Origin: Thozetella sp. PMI_491
Lineage: Eukaryota > Ascomycota > Sordariomycetes > Chaetosphaeriales > Chaetosphaeriaceae
Direction: 5' to 3'
Length of the DNA stretch: 64,000 nt
Assembly: GCA_021432635.1 (NCBI GenBank)
Contig: MU270040.1
Location: 70,323 to 134,322 of the forward strand
A program made the translations under genes and the position numbers. Under the pieces are notes generated by a model that was not told the DNA's origin, ran no database searches, and saw nothing but the letters and a program-made list of their open reading frames with translations. Position 1 is the first letter of the stretch. Each line of letters starts with the position of its first letter. Of the stretch, positions 1 to 12,091 are shown one piece after another.

Positions 1-3000
1 CAGTCAGGTTCCTAAATATCCGAGAGAATTCACCTATCTACGTTGCCCCAGACTAGCCGTAATCGTCACAAGAGGTCAATGTACGCTATCCGTACATACA
101 AGCTAGAGAGTATGTACTACATACATACTGGCATGATAGAGAGTCAATGAGAAAAGGTAAATTCGGCTGATAAATAGCCCGAAATGGCTAGTGGCAGAGC
201 GAAGGTAGAGACGTACGTGGCAGATCAAATCAAGAAAGCAGGTGCGAAGTAGAAACCTGCATTTGAGGGTGAAGAACCCCCCCCCCCCCAACGGCACAAA
301 TCGACTCCGAAGGAGTTTAGAGGCGTGCGTGATTACTAACAACTGTTAATGTGGAGCTTAAGCGTCCGTCCCAGTTGTCAGTAGTGGTCTCGGCCACAAG
401 ACCGGACAACAGGGGCTCTGCTCCCCGGCGGCGGCGGCGGCGGAGACATTTCGGTCCATTCCTAGTCTACAATGTTCCCAGATACAAATATAGAGGGGAT
501 ATTGGGACTGGGGGGGTCTGTCAAGCGTACCCCGACTTGTGCGGCACTGCTCTCCTTCGTGTTTTCAACGGGCCTAAATTGCCGTAAAAGCGCGGCATGT
601 GGAGTCTAGACAAGTCGGAGGAAGGGAGAACCATGAAATTTCATTTTTCAGACACCTGAATGCTCGCAAGGGGCGATGTACCTATACTTGATGTGCAGTG
701 TAGTATAGGCAGATGCGTCCTAAAGAGGAAGGCATTGCGGTCCTATTTCCCCTCTGAGTTCCCCACGCCCGCCTTGGGCGGACTCTACTAGGGTTGTGGT
801 GCCTAGTCGGGCTACTGCCTAAGTCCGCACTGTATCCGTACTTGTAATGCTAATTCCGACACATAGCTCAGATGGTATAGTGTACAGTAGTTACCAGCGT
901 AATGGTATCAGTCGTGCTTCCTAAGGAAGAACAAGCCCCCGAGGGGAGCTACTTACAGGGTAGCAGAGGGTGGGGTCCTTAGAAGCCACCTTGTCGGCCG
1001 TGGCCACGAATCGCAACCCGGCCAGGCCGCGGGGTCGGCTGGGTTGCCGCGTAACGGTCTACGTCGTGACGTCGCTCGCCCGGGCTCCGCCAAGCACGGA
1101 GAGGTTTGAGAGCTCCGGTGAAAGGGTAGGACACGGCCCCTGCCTGCCGTGACAATGCCGAGCCTGCGCATGCGGGAGCAAGCCGTCGGCACGGACAGGC
1201 TAAAGCTTATACAGTCGCGGAGGGCCGCCATGGTGATTAGGTACTGAGTAAGCAGGCCAGCCGGATTTGGGAGTGAAGACGAAAGTAGGTATCGGGTAGG
1301 TCCATTCGACGGTACTGCGCCAAGAAATGGACCTCATGCCGGTAGCGGCTCGCGCAAATGTTGACATAGCATTCGGGGGTTTTCTATCCTAAATCCACGC
1401 TGCCAAGGTTTCTAGCTATGCCGGTAACCGGGTGGATGTCGGGAATAGTACACAATAGGCTTGGTCACTTTGTGAATAGGCAACTATGATAGAGGTGCAG
1501 ATGCAGAGGCCTCAATGGGAGCAGGAGAATGGATCGTTTAATTACCATAAACCGTATCTATTAGGGGCGCAAGTGCGAGGACGAGCTATACAGGAATAAG
1601 GTGAGCAAAAGTCTTGACCGAGTCTGGCGGTGCGATAACCAGCGGTGTGGTGGCTGGCTCGATCGATTGCGCCCACGACCTCATACGATTTCGTCCTTCT
1701 CCGCATCGCGACGACAGATGCTAACCGCGCGTCATACGCTACGAGGAGAATATAAACAAGGTTGGTAACATCCCGAGAGGCACGGAACTTGTGCTCTCCG
1801 CCACTGCCGAAAGGACTGAGATCATTTTCGCCAATGCCGTGGAGCGCGCGTATGTGTCCCGCCCGAGCGTCGACGACGACATGTCGGTGCCTGCCATGAA
1901 ACCTGCCGCAGTAGCAACTGCGGTCGTCATCACCGCACGATTGAGGAAAGTCGTCTTGGCAATAGTCGATTCTGGACAAGCTCTATGTCGTTTTGGGAGT
2001 TGCGGTGGTTTCAACAACTGCCAGATTCGCAGGTGTGGCGCGGGTGTTGACGTGTTGACCATCCTTAGCGGATACCTACTAGTTATGTTGTATTGAGGCA
2101 CGCCCAGGCTGCCAAAGCGAGCGCCAATAGTCAGGGAGCTTTGAATCCATCCCTACCCCTGCCTCTCCCTGTACTCCGTAGAGGGTGCTCCCTTGCGAGC
2201 TGCGAGCTGCAGCGCAAAGCACATTTCTGTACGTCGCGCGTCTTTGGGTAGGTGACGGGTGGGGTCTAGCGCCGCTGGAAAGGGGGGGGGAGGGGGGGGG
2301 GGACGCCTTGGCCCTGGCCCTGGTCGCTGGTTGGCTGCGCTTCCCTCATGTTCCCTCTCTTTGGTAGTGAAACGAAACACAACACAACCCGGCTGTGGCA
2401 AGCCGAGAAAAAGCTTCTGTGGTATTGCAGCTAGAGCTGCAGGGTCCTACACGATGGAGGGGCAGGAATAGCCCCCTTTCGCAACCCCCCCGGAACCCTG
2501 GTGATCGGGTACGGGTCCCGTGTGGCCGGATACCTGGGGAGCCTTTACAGCTCCGCGATGGGATGTTTATCCATGTCCCGGCTACCAAATGGTTTCAAAG
2601 TGAGGGTGATTGCAATACGAGGCGGCGGGCGAGGCTGTCTTGTGCCCGCTAGACCAGGTTCCGCATCGAGGAGGTGGGCCCCGGACCTAGCACCGGCGGC
2701 GCCGCGTCCCGGCAGCTTTATTTCGAGGCTGCTTGGCCGTTTTAGGCTCATAATGGCGGAGCCCGAGGTCGACTAGGCCATCCTGCACACGTGCCGGTTT
2801 TGCCCGGGGGAGGACCGCGGCCCACTCGGCTTTCCTACGAAAAGAGTAGACATGGGCGTAGGGTATGGGGGAAATTGGGGGATAGGGCAAGGTAGTAAGT
2901 GCTGTGTCATCCGTAGAGCGGTGGTTCAAGGATGAATCACTTTTACATACCTAGTCGGCACCGCCACGGTTCTGACCCACACGGTTGGTCGCCCCCAACT

Positions 3001-5638
3001 CTTCAGAGCAATAGCAAGCGAATCTTGCTAATTAACCCTGTTTAGGGGCCTGCTCGGGCCGCTGGGTCTTTCGGCCGCCCACGCAGGTGCAGGTGTGTGG
3101 TAGTAACATGGTGGACTCTACACATTTCGAATAGCCTGACAGGGAATAGTGGCGCTTCAAAGGCCCCCAATGCGGCTGCACTGCACCTATCGGCCTATCG
3201 AGATGATGCCATCGCTCCGCGTCCCCCATGGGGCCGCTGGCGCTTGATGCCCTCGACCTCCCGATAGCGCACGCGCTTTCCCCCAGCACCCGCGCGTGTG
3301 TGTGTGCTTGTGGCTTGACCACGAGAAGGGCGGAGAGATAGACAGCAACCGCCAATCGCCACTACGGCCGAGAAGGATCACCCCTACGGCCGAGAAGGAG
3401 TCCGGGGAGGAAGGTGGGTTTCCGCGCCGGTTGACTCACGACGCTTAGGCGACGGCTGGGCATTGACGGCCGGATACGGGTCTAGAGCACACCGCACCCG
3501 CAGCTCGGCGCCCTCGGTGTCTGCGGTATTTTCGGACCTCGACGAAATGTCAAGCCGGGGGTTCCAATTGCCGGAGTTCGACTAATAACTATGCTCCTCT
3601 GCGGCCAAGGGGGCACCTATGGCCCCTGCTTTGGCGTAGGTGGGTGCTGCGACCTGCTAGCCGAATCGGGCGATTTCTTGGCGACCCAGACGATCACATT
3701 GGTCGTAAATCCGTCCAATGTCTCAACCCATGCTGAGGGTGGATGCTGCCCTACTCTGTACATAAGAGCCTTATGGGAAGGGAGTGCGCTTAACACATTA
3801 TCATTCGTGGCTATCCGAGCCGTGTGCGGCGAGGTAGAGCCTGCAAGGCACATGCTATCCCCCAGCAAGCACCATCGCTGGTGTATTGCATGGCTTGGAG
3901 CCGTTGCCATTGCTCGGCGACCTTGCTAATGCTGGCTGGCCGGATCAAGGATTCCCAGCGCCTTGTCTGTGGAAATGCCACAAGCGATCCTTCCCATGGC
4001 GCTAGGGCCCGTAGGCGCATTCGCATTCACCTTTTGACCTTGGCAGCCCTGTGCAAAATGACACCTAGGCCGTCTTTTTTACCCTCTTTTGTCCTCTGTT
4101 TATTGATTCCTTCGGGTGTCTTGACTCGCACTCGCGTATTCCGCCGGGGGTGGGGAGGGGCGCAATCAGGAAGGAATCAAGCTCTCATACTCTCACACAA
4201 GGCACAGTACACCTGCTTAGGTTGCTTGTATACTTTTGCGCAAGCCACGTCATGCCGGGGAGCCTTTTTGTCGAATCAGAACCGTGGTTTTGTGCGCGCC
4301 GCAGCTTCCTTCCCGCCTCTCCGACCCGTCGGGTCGCTGGGTGCAGCTTGGAGCCGAGATACATGGCGCTGCCCACCGCCCGCCATCGCCCTTGTGCCAT
4401 GAGCCCGCGGGGCCCGCCGAGCAGCACGATCATGACACTGAGGGCGAGGGCCTGTAACTGTGATCGTTTAATCTGTCGCCTAGGACCCACCAAGCACTCA
4501 CTAAAGAGTATTGTGCGGAAACCTACTCCGTAAGACTACTGCTACGCTACTCGGACCGCGGGACTAGCACCGCGGAGCTAGAAGCACGGAACCAGCTAGA
4601 ACAGCGGGTGGACAGGCCTACCCCTGCCCCGCCTCTCTAAGCTTCTTCCCCCCCCCGGCGATGCTATTTTGCCCTTGTTCTGAAGCCTATTTGCCCTCCT
4701 ATAACTAGTCGACAGATAGGACATGGGGGGTGGGGCATTGCTACTGTACGTACGTACTGTACCTTGTGTCCCTACCCTGGCCCTGGGTTCTGCCACAACC
4801 CCGCGCATTGCCAAGGATCACAGAGCGCCAGCTGAACACGTACTCTCTAGCATAGCTTTTGGGCCCAGACGGCAGTCCACAAATAGCAACGAGGACATGA
4901 ACAAAACTTGGCCCATGCCCTCCCGGCGGTGTATTCGCCGTACGCCGCCGACTGAATCCACACCGCCGCTGGCAGCACCCGCTGCTGGCGGCACCCGCTG
5001 TGCAGCTTACCGCGCGGGATGCGCCTGGCCGCGGCCCTATGAACGGCCTACCTTGGGAACACCTGCGTCGGAGAGAACAAGAATCCGTCGATCTAGTCGC
5101 CCAGCTCGGAACAGCGCGGGGCCGCGAAAAATATCCCGGTGTCTCTACAAGCTGCTGTCTGGGTGTATGCACCTGCCGGCCAACCAACCCTGGGGGCGAT
5201 TTTGCGCCTGCAGGAGGGCGATCCCAATCCGGCTCATGCATCCTAGGCTGACGCCCGGTACTTCTGTTTAAGCCTGCAATCTGCCTTTTTCTTTTGATGC
5301 TGCTCAGCGCCTGGACAGCCCCCCTCCCGGTTTGATTTCAGCGGGTTTCGGGGAAATTAACATGGTGAGTTGTGGTGAGGGGGACGCAATCACGAGTAGG
5401 ATGCGATGGACCGGGCATGGCGCCGAAAACGGCGGGGAATGGATTGATTTATTCATAGATTCGTAAAACGTGTCTATAAGCTGAACTAGGGCTGGTATAA
5501 GGTTGCTGTTCATTAGTGTTGATACAGGGCATGCAGGAGGAGGGGGACATCGCCGGCCCCGACTCCCCCGTCGAGCATGGACAAGGAGGAAGCAGTGTCG
5601 CGCAGTGCGGGTATACTGAGACTGAAAACAGATATGCT
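1..5638. other. Gene-free tract at left edge
   Basis: I find no supportable gene here. Open frames (the longest about 190 codons at 3824-4402, +) have arginine-, cysteine- and proline-rich compositions with no domain, no splice structure and no conserved motif. Visible structure is limited to homopolymers (a C run near 280-290, G runs near 2281-2301), a GCG-rich triplet run near 425-442, and a 16-bp direct repeat at 3362-3377 and 3384-3399. The tract ends at the 3' end of the Myb gene on the minus strand. Confidence 0.5.
3362..3399. repeat. 16-bp direct repeat, two copies
   Basis: The 16-mer CTACGGCCGAGAAGGA occurs at 3362-3377 and again at 3384-3399, separated by 6 bp. No gene or mobile-element ends accompany it. 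Confidence 0.7.
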
Positions 5639-7298
5639 CTATGGGAAGGGTGGCTGGATCGCGATCTCATGCCCATCCTCTCCCTCCTCCGCCACCGCCG
5701 CCTGCGGTCTTTGCTGCGTGTCAGCTGAGGGCGTTCTGATGGCTCGGGAATAGGACCGCGATGGCACACGGAGATATACTCACATCGGGAGGGGGGTTGG
5801 AGTAGCCTTCGCCACCACCCACGCCCGGGTCACCATATTGGTCGTAAGAAAACTGCTCGCTCTCGCCCTCGTTTATGGCGTAGCCGTGGCTCGGCCAGGC
5901 CGTGTTGTCATTGTAGAAGCCTACCGGCGTGGTGGTGGCCGGGTAATAGCCGTAGCTCGAGGCCGAGGTGGTGGTCGGCACGGCGTCGGCGTCCTGGCCG
6001 TAGGCACGGAATTGGCCGTACGACTGGCTCGTCCTCGACGGCGACAGCGAGCTGGGACTGTGGTCGTAGGCAAAGCTGGAGCCATAACCTACATCCGAGG
6101 TCGGGATGTCTGAGTCGTAGGCGAAACTCGTATTGTCGCTGCCCACCGACGTGGGCGTCGTCACCGAAGCATTAGGGTAGACCTGGCCTTTGTCCGATTG
6201 TGACTCCAGTTGCGCCGCTATTGATGTGTATCTGTTCGCAATGGCATCCTACAGTTAGGCATCCATTCACTCTGACTCAGGCACGAGCTCCACCTCCCCA
6301 GTTGGGAAGAGCGGGGGGGGCTTGTAGGGACGGAAAGGTATAGGAAATAGGAAACCGCCTCGTGACTCACCTATTGCTAAGACTTAGAGGCGAACGGTTT
6401 TGAAAAAAATGCTTGGAGATGGACGCCCAGTTGCGCCCGTACGTCTCGACCGCCGACTTGAGTTGTTCGTCCTGGAGAGAATCGCGAGCGGTTAGCAACG
6501 AGACCCACATAAGGGGCTAGTCAACAATTCAAGCGCAAGGATTTTTTTTGGATCTTTTTTTTTGGGCAAAATGGAGCCAGCAAGTCCCTCGCTTGGTTGC
6601 ACTTACGTCGGCGGCGGTCCACTCTGCTGTCGAGAGCTCCGGGTTGAGGGCATTCTGCCACCTCTTTTGGCATTCTAGACGAGAAGAAGGTCAGCCTCAG
6701 TCCTGGCGTTGAGCTGGCCACCACGGGCCACGGGGGGGAACTGACGGTCCGGGCTCCGGGTCTGCACCATCTCGGCCACGGCGATCCACCTGCGTTTCGT
6801 TATTAGCAAATCTGCGTTACGGGGCAGCGGGGTCCGGCCCGTCTCATACCTGGTGCCGTGCTGCGCTACGGCCTGTCGGAGCCGTGCGTTCTCCTCTTCG
6901 TCCCAGGACCCCTTCCGCCACTGCTCGCTGATCTTGGTCCACCGCTTCCTGCAGTCCTTGTTGTTTCTTCCGGGCAGTCGCCTGGCCACCTCGACCCAGT
7001 TGACTGTGGTCTCTGGGCAAGAGGGTGTGCCCCATCAGCAATGCGACCTTCGGGGAGAGTCTGTTCAGGAGACAAGAGAGAGGGAACGAGAGAAAGAGAG
7101 AAAGAGAAATATAGAGAAAGAGAGATATAGAGAAAGAGAGAGATAGAGATAGAGAAAGAGGGGAGAGTGGGGGAGGAGAGGAAAGGAAGATGGAGTCGAA
7201 GGAGGTAGATGGATCGACCAAGGTCAAGTACCTTTCTCGAAACAGGCGACGAGCCTGCGCAGCTCGCGGTCCTCGCCCTCGGTCCACTTGTTGGGCAT
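5639..7298 (-). CDS. Three-repeat Myb DNA-binding protein
   Basis: Predicted nuclear DNA-binding protein of 321 aa. Seven exons fit in frame: 7232-7298, 6850-7012, 6746-6789, 6607-6674, 6371-6471, 5784-6231 and 5639-5713. Three tandem Myb/SANT repeats fill the N-terminal half: the first runs from MPNKWTEGED to CRKRW, the second contains GSWDEEENARLRQAV and CQKRWQNAL, the third contains EWTAADDEQLKSAV, NWASISKHFF and SNRYTSI. The regularly spaced tryptophans and the RxxxxCxxRW ends of helix 3 are clear. The C-terminal half is low complexity (Ser, Tyr, Gly, Thr, Asp), as in many activation regions. The last exon uses donor GTGAGT at 5778-5783 and branch GCTGAC before 5714, giving an acidic tail that ends at TAG; reading through instead gives a slightly different tail. 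Intron 1 carries a long purine tract. Similar in outline to fungal BAS1/Myb-like proteins; target genes cannot be inferred. Confidence 0.85.
7074..7196. repeat. GA-rich purine tract inside Myb intron 1
   Basis: On the plus strand this stretch is almost purely A and G, built from repeated AGAGA/GAAAG/ATAGA units (polypyrimidine on the coding strand). It lies entirely inside the roughly 220-bp first intron of the Myb gene, much longer than the other introns in the window. Confidence 0.8.
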
Positions 7299-7410
7299 GT
7301 TGGTGGATTTCTGCGACTTGTGTTGTACCGTCTCAGGGCGTGTAGAAGAAAGGAGATTCTCTGTCGCATGCGTGCGCTGCGTTCGTCCTCGGACGGTCAT
7401 GGTGGCGGTT

Positions 7411-7418
7411 TTTATATA
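7411..7418 (-). promoter_or_regulatory. Putative TATA box of the Myb gene
   Basis: TATATAAA on the minus strand, about 115 bp upstream of the Myb start codon at 7298. The position and match are reasonable for a fungal core promoter. Confidence 0.45.
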
Positions 7419-8160
7419 TCGAAGTCTTGGGCGAGAAGTTGCCTAGAGGTCTCGCAGCGGGGTGCGCTCTATATGTTCGGAATGGGTTTTTTTGGGGGCC
7501 GGGGGATAGGCAGCACCGCGCCCAGTCACAGGCAGCTTGGCTCACTTGACCCCAGATGCCACAGCCCGAACGGCGCAGGTTCTAGGCGTGGTGGCCCTAC
7601 TACGTAGGATATCCCAAGAACTGCAATGAGAAGGCAAGGGCAGGCAGGGGGGCCCCCGTGAGTACATGGCCCTGGGGGTCGTGTAACTTGCCTGCGCTAA
7701 AGGCCCCGATCCCACCTTGGACTTCTCCAAAGCGGCATGGTCGAACAGCGAAGGCCCCCACCCAGTCGCAGTCTATCAAGAGGGCGGCACCTTACCGAAG
7801 ATGCAGGCGGCCCGTGTCGGAGCATCGGTCAGGCGTTCTCACTTAAGCGTACCGATTGATGATTCGTCTCTCTCGAGTTAAGGCTTGACAGCGTTTGTGC
7901 CTGCACCCCTTGACGTCGCACAGACTGGACCCGGCCCTGTAGCCCGCCTGCCCCTGCCCGCCCATCCAATTGCCCGCGGATGGGCTGCGACTGGCCGTGC
8001 ATGCATGGAACTGGGGGGTGGGAGGCCTTGATGCAGTGGTCGCAACAGGCGCCCAACGTCAGCTACCTATGTAGCATGGAACTTGGGTCAGTGGGCAAAG
8101 TCGACGCAACAGCGAGGTACCCGAGCTGTGTGGCCTGCAGCGATGGTGTGTGTTCCCGCC

Positions 8161-8227
8161 TCTGGAGGGGGGAAGGGGGAAGGGGGAAGGGGGGGGGAGG
8201 AGGCAGGGTAGGCAGGGTAGGCAGGGA
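8161..8227. repeat. Purine run followed by AGGCAGGGT tandem units
   Basis: Repeated GGGGGAA units are followed by three near-identical AGGCAGGGTAGG-like units. This is simple-sequence DNA with no coding potential. Confidence 0.75.
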
Positions 8228-8671
8228 AAGGCCCTAACGTCAGTACGATTTACGAAGTGGTGCTGATAGAATGGGGGGTGGACACCTGGAGCCTAGCAGG
8301 GCCAATACACTCAAGGACAATGCAGCAGCAGCAGGTGGCTCGGGGGGGCCCACGCACAGACAAGCGCCGCGACGTCAGCGCCTACACCTCTGTAAAAACT
8401 GCCCCAGCCCTACAACGGCCGAGCAGCCGTTTCTCCTTCCGATCCTTTGGCCCTGGAACAACCCCCCCTTCCTCCCCCGCTCCTTTCTTTGCTCTACGGC
8501 GGGCAACTCATTCGATCGTTCGGCGACGGCCCGCCTGGGGGAGACGAGGGTACAGGAGCATCTTCTGCTACGCAAAAGCAAGCCAGCCCAGCGGAGCTAA
8601 CGTGATCCCCACCGCTTACCTAAGGTTACGATGGCTAACCCTAATGATATGCATCCATCGCGCCGGCCCTG

Positions 8672-8711
8672 CTGGCCCTGCTGGCCCTTTGGCCCTTTGG
8701 CCCTTTTGCCC
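8672..8711. repeat. Short tandem repeat GGCCCTGCT / GGCCCTTT
   Basis: Two copies of a CCCTGCTGG unit run directly into three copies of a CCCTTTGG unit, the last degenerate. A minisatellite-like array outside any gene. Confidence 0.7.
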
Positions 8712-9598
8712 TAATTCCCTCATGCGCTCGCCGCGCGGCTGTGATGCCAGAGGTGCGTGCCACAGGGGGACCCTCTTTGGGCTCCTCGGTTGGGGCGCGT
8801 AGGCGTGCCGCAGATACGGAGTGAGCACTGTAGCGAGAAGATCGAATCACGGGCAATCCGTCAAGAACGAGAGGTCCGAAAAGGACACAGGGCCCTGCGT
8901 CGCATTCATCGCATCCAGCTCCATTCATTGCTTTGCTTTGCCCACCTTTTCAGATCCCCCCCCCTCCTCCCCGCGACACGACGTGGGGATCCGCAACAGT
9001 ACCCCAAGCCAGAAAAACGGTTTCCACGAGAGCGCTGCGCCTCCCGGAGCACAAACATGCAGCCTCGGCCCAATTATAGAGCCGGTTGAACAGACCACCC
9101 CGGGGGGGCACGGCTACGGTCCAAGACCATTACTTTGCACTTTGTTGCAGCGAGAGGGATGCAGACATTCTACGAGGCAGAATCTCGTCCATTGTCCAGC
9201 TAGGGTTGGCCGCTAGGTGTCGTTAAGCGATGGGGCGAGCCAATGTCCGCGAGGCCCACGTGCGCCATCGGGGTTGCACATTCTGCCTGCGTGCAGTTGC
9301 ATTCGAGCTCTGGATGCAGAGACCGGCGTCTTGCAGGAGAGAGAACCGCACACCGGCCGGGCAGTCGACCTTCCCTCTGAAAGCGCTGAGCGCGTCATCC
9401 CTGTCGTCATGGCTTCATGTTAGGGCCCTTTGTGCTCTGCCTGCCTACCTTAGCTCTGCGGTTTCCCGGTATCCGGTCGAATCTGTCATAGGGACCCCCG
9501 TCCCTGTGGCTCTCTCCGTTTCCTTGGCCTTTTTTATTTATTTTTTATTTTATTTTTATTTATTCCGAGGCCATGTCCAAGTCGTTGGGTCTCGTCCG

Positions 9599-9647
9599 CC
9601 CCCAAGGGATAGCTAACTGGTGTCAGATGCTGGCTATCCCTTGGGGG
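9599..9647. repeat. Perfect 15-bp inverted repeat with 19-nt loop, followed by a T run
   Basis: CCCCCAAGGGATAGC at 9599-9613 is the exact reverse complement of 9633-9647, with a 19-nt spacer. On the plus strand the right arm is followed within three bases by a run of T. This could be a stable hairpin in a transcript, a pol III-like terminator context, or a chance palindrome. No flanking target-site duplication is evident. Confidence 0.75.
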
Positions 9648-9703
9648 ATTTTTTTTCCCGTTTCGAAACATTCAAACGAGGTAAAGGGAGGGGCGCTTCG
9701 GGA

Positions 9704-9705
<2 letters not shown>

Positions 9706-9735
<30 letters not shown>
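9706..9735. repeat. 30-nt G homopolymer
   Basis: Thirty consecutive G residues on the plus strand, preceded by a shorter G/A-rich run. It could form a G-quadruplex. Its exact length is a likely sequencing weak point. Confidence 0.85.
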
Positions 9736-9736
<1 letters not shown>

Positions 9737-12091
9737 GTGGCTGGCGAGGGGGGCGGCCAGTAGCCTGCCTTTCGTAGCCTAGGGAGTCAACAATACCCAC
9801 AGCTTTTTTCCCTGGCGCATATCATCACCACCCAGCCACCCTGCCAGCCAGCCAGCAAGAGTAGCACTATACACAGGCAATTCATCGCTACCTGCTTCCC
9901 TTTTTGGCGCCATCTCCACCGAGCGTGTCCTGGCGCACGCGCCGGCAGCTGTGAGCCTCGCGCGACACCGTTGCCAAGTTGGATTCCGTAATTTCCTGGT
10001 ATTTGTGCCGCCCGCCATCTACACGAAGTCTTGGCACTCCTCATGCGGCGGTGGTCGGCCAGGAGCAACAACGACGTGATGATTGAGGCTAGTCCGCAGC
10101 TAGTCCGCAGTGCTCCGCCCTGCACCGCCATCGTCTATGTGCCAATTGAAGTGGCCCACGGTGGCATGGCCCGTTCCCTATTCCCGGGACCCGACTGAGA
10201 GGAGTCGTGGCCGCGGGCTCCACCGTCTGTCTGCCAGTGACTCGCCCGCGCTCTCACCCTGGAACGAAGCCTGCGGACCTAGAGCTTAGGGCCATCTACC
10301 GCCGTCTGTTTCGTCTTGCCTCAGACAGGACGTCAGGGGACGAGTATGGAGAAAAGTGGAATCAAAGCAGGGGAATGCTCCATTGCTTCTAACCCACTCC
10401 CCATTTCCCCCCCGCTGATGCCAAGGGGCGGGCATGTTCCATTTGATAATAGCGTGTAGGGCTTGCCCTCGAGGGCAGATCGCATGGCTTCGCTATCAAA
10501 AGCATTCCTCCTCGGGCTGATCCCCGGCAACGCCTTGCTAAATGCCTGGATCCTGTCACCACGGTTCACCTACTGGATTCGGTGTCTGGGGCCTCCTGGC
10601 TCCCTCGTGGCAACGGCGTCTCGACATTGCAGGAGCCAAGAAGCGCGTGCGGGATATAACCTCAATGGGAAGTCGCATGATAGGACAGGTGATAGGCGGC
10701 GCCAGTTAGGCAGAGCGAGCCTATCTTGCCTAAACCTGTCCAGAGTCAACCTTGTTTTCCACGTTGTGTGGGGAGTTACGCCATACGGTAGCCAGGACAG
10801 GAAGTATTGGACACACCGGTCTCACAGCATCTGGCGCCGATCCAGTAGGTACCCGCCCCTGGGTGCTGCCTAGCCTTGCAGCCATTTTCAGCCCGCCCCT
10901 GGATGGCGAGGTGTATACTATGTAGTCATACGTAGGAGCTAAAGATGCAAGGTGTTGCGTGGTCCTGATGCACTTTATCGATTTGGTATGTTATATTGCT
11001 CGTTCGGGCGGCGCATGTGCTGGCGCTTGCTGCAGCAAATTCATCACCCGTGGCTGAGCAGAGCTGAACCGATCGGTTTGCTGGCCGCTGCAGATGGCAT
11101 CGAATTGGCAAGATAGCCTATTTGCAAGCGCTGCGAGGTCCAAAGCTGCCGCCGACGGGGGTCAGCATCAGATGGGGACGAGTCAGAGTCATCAATTCGT
11201 ATTCACAAATAGAAAGCCGTTGCAGCCCACCCGCAGACACGGGCTACTACTACCTAGGTATTGCCCAAAACAACCCCAAAACTCATCGTGAATCATAGCC
11301 AGCAACTAGCAGCCAATCGTTTTGGGGGAGTCATCGGGCTTTGTTTGGATTCCAGGACACGAACCCAAGGGTTGCCTGGGCAATCGGTTGGTACAGACGT
11401 CTCGCTCGGTTTCGTACTTTGCATACTACTAGGTTCGAGCTATACGTGACGACCTTCCGTCCCGCTTGGGACTTATGCTTGTGGCGGAGCCGTGATGGTA
11501 CCTGCAACTCCCTGTAGTATGTTGAAGCAAGCCTTCTCTGTCGGTTGTGCTTGCATGTTTGGGTAACAGAGCCCGTCGTCTTTGCATTGGGACCAGGCAG
11601 TGACAGCGTTCAGCCGCAGACCGCAGACGCTGCGAGCCGGCTCACAAGGAAGATGCATAGGAATGGTGTTCAGCTGTGTTATCGACCTACCATGACGACA
11701 CGCGTAGCTGCGATGCTAGGCATGACTCAGCTCCTTAGGCAATTAGTTATCGACTGCTATTCAACTAGGAGATCGTCGGGCCGTGCTTGCGGCCCCGACT
11801 CAACTTCTTCGTGAAAAGGGCCCGGCCGGGACGACACCCGAGGATGAGGTGAGGCGCGGTATCACAGGCAGGCACGTCTTTCTCAGCATCTTGAATCACA
11901 AGCGCTCACTTCAGCCACGATTGAGAGGGAATTCTGTCAGACGGATTGAAAACTCAAATCTCTTCGCCGAGGTCATGATTAAAATATAAACATAGCATAT
12001 CATATCATAAACAGGAAGCATGCAGTCGGCAGCAGCCGGCTGATTACTGTGCGCCAGCCTGGCGCACGTTCTCCGTGAGCATCATCGTGGC

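Larger units (their letters stand above)
7299..12091. other. Gene-poor tract with homopolymers and a hairpin
   Basis: After the Myb promoter I see no supportable gene for about 4.7 kb. The tract holds a G/A-rich run (8161-8205), short tandem units near 8200-8227, GCCCTGCTG/GCCCTTTG tandem units near 8672-8711, an A/T-rich run (9528-9565), a perfect hairpin (9599-9647), and a 30-G homopolymer (9706-9735). Open frames here lack motifs and splice-compatible partners. Confidence 0.5.

Noticed and set aside
3824-4402. 192-codon open frame on the plus strand
   Set aside because: Composition is rich in Arg, Cys and Ser with no domain, and several other frames are equally open, so it looks like chance.
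11420-11450. tRNA B-box-like GGTTCGAGC
   Set aside because: No A box at the right distance and no cloverleaf arms can be formed around it.
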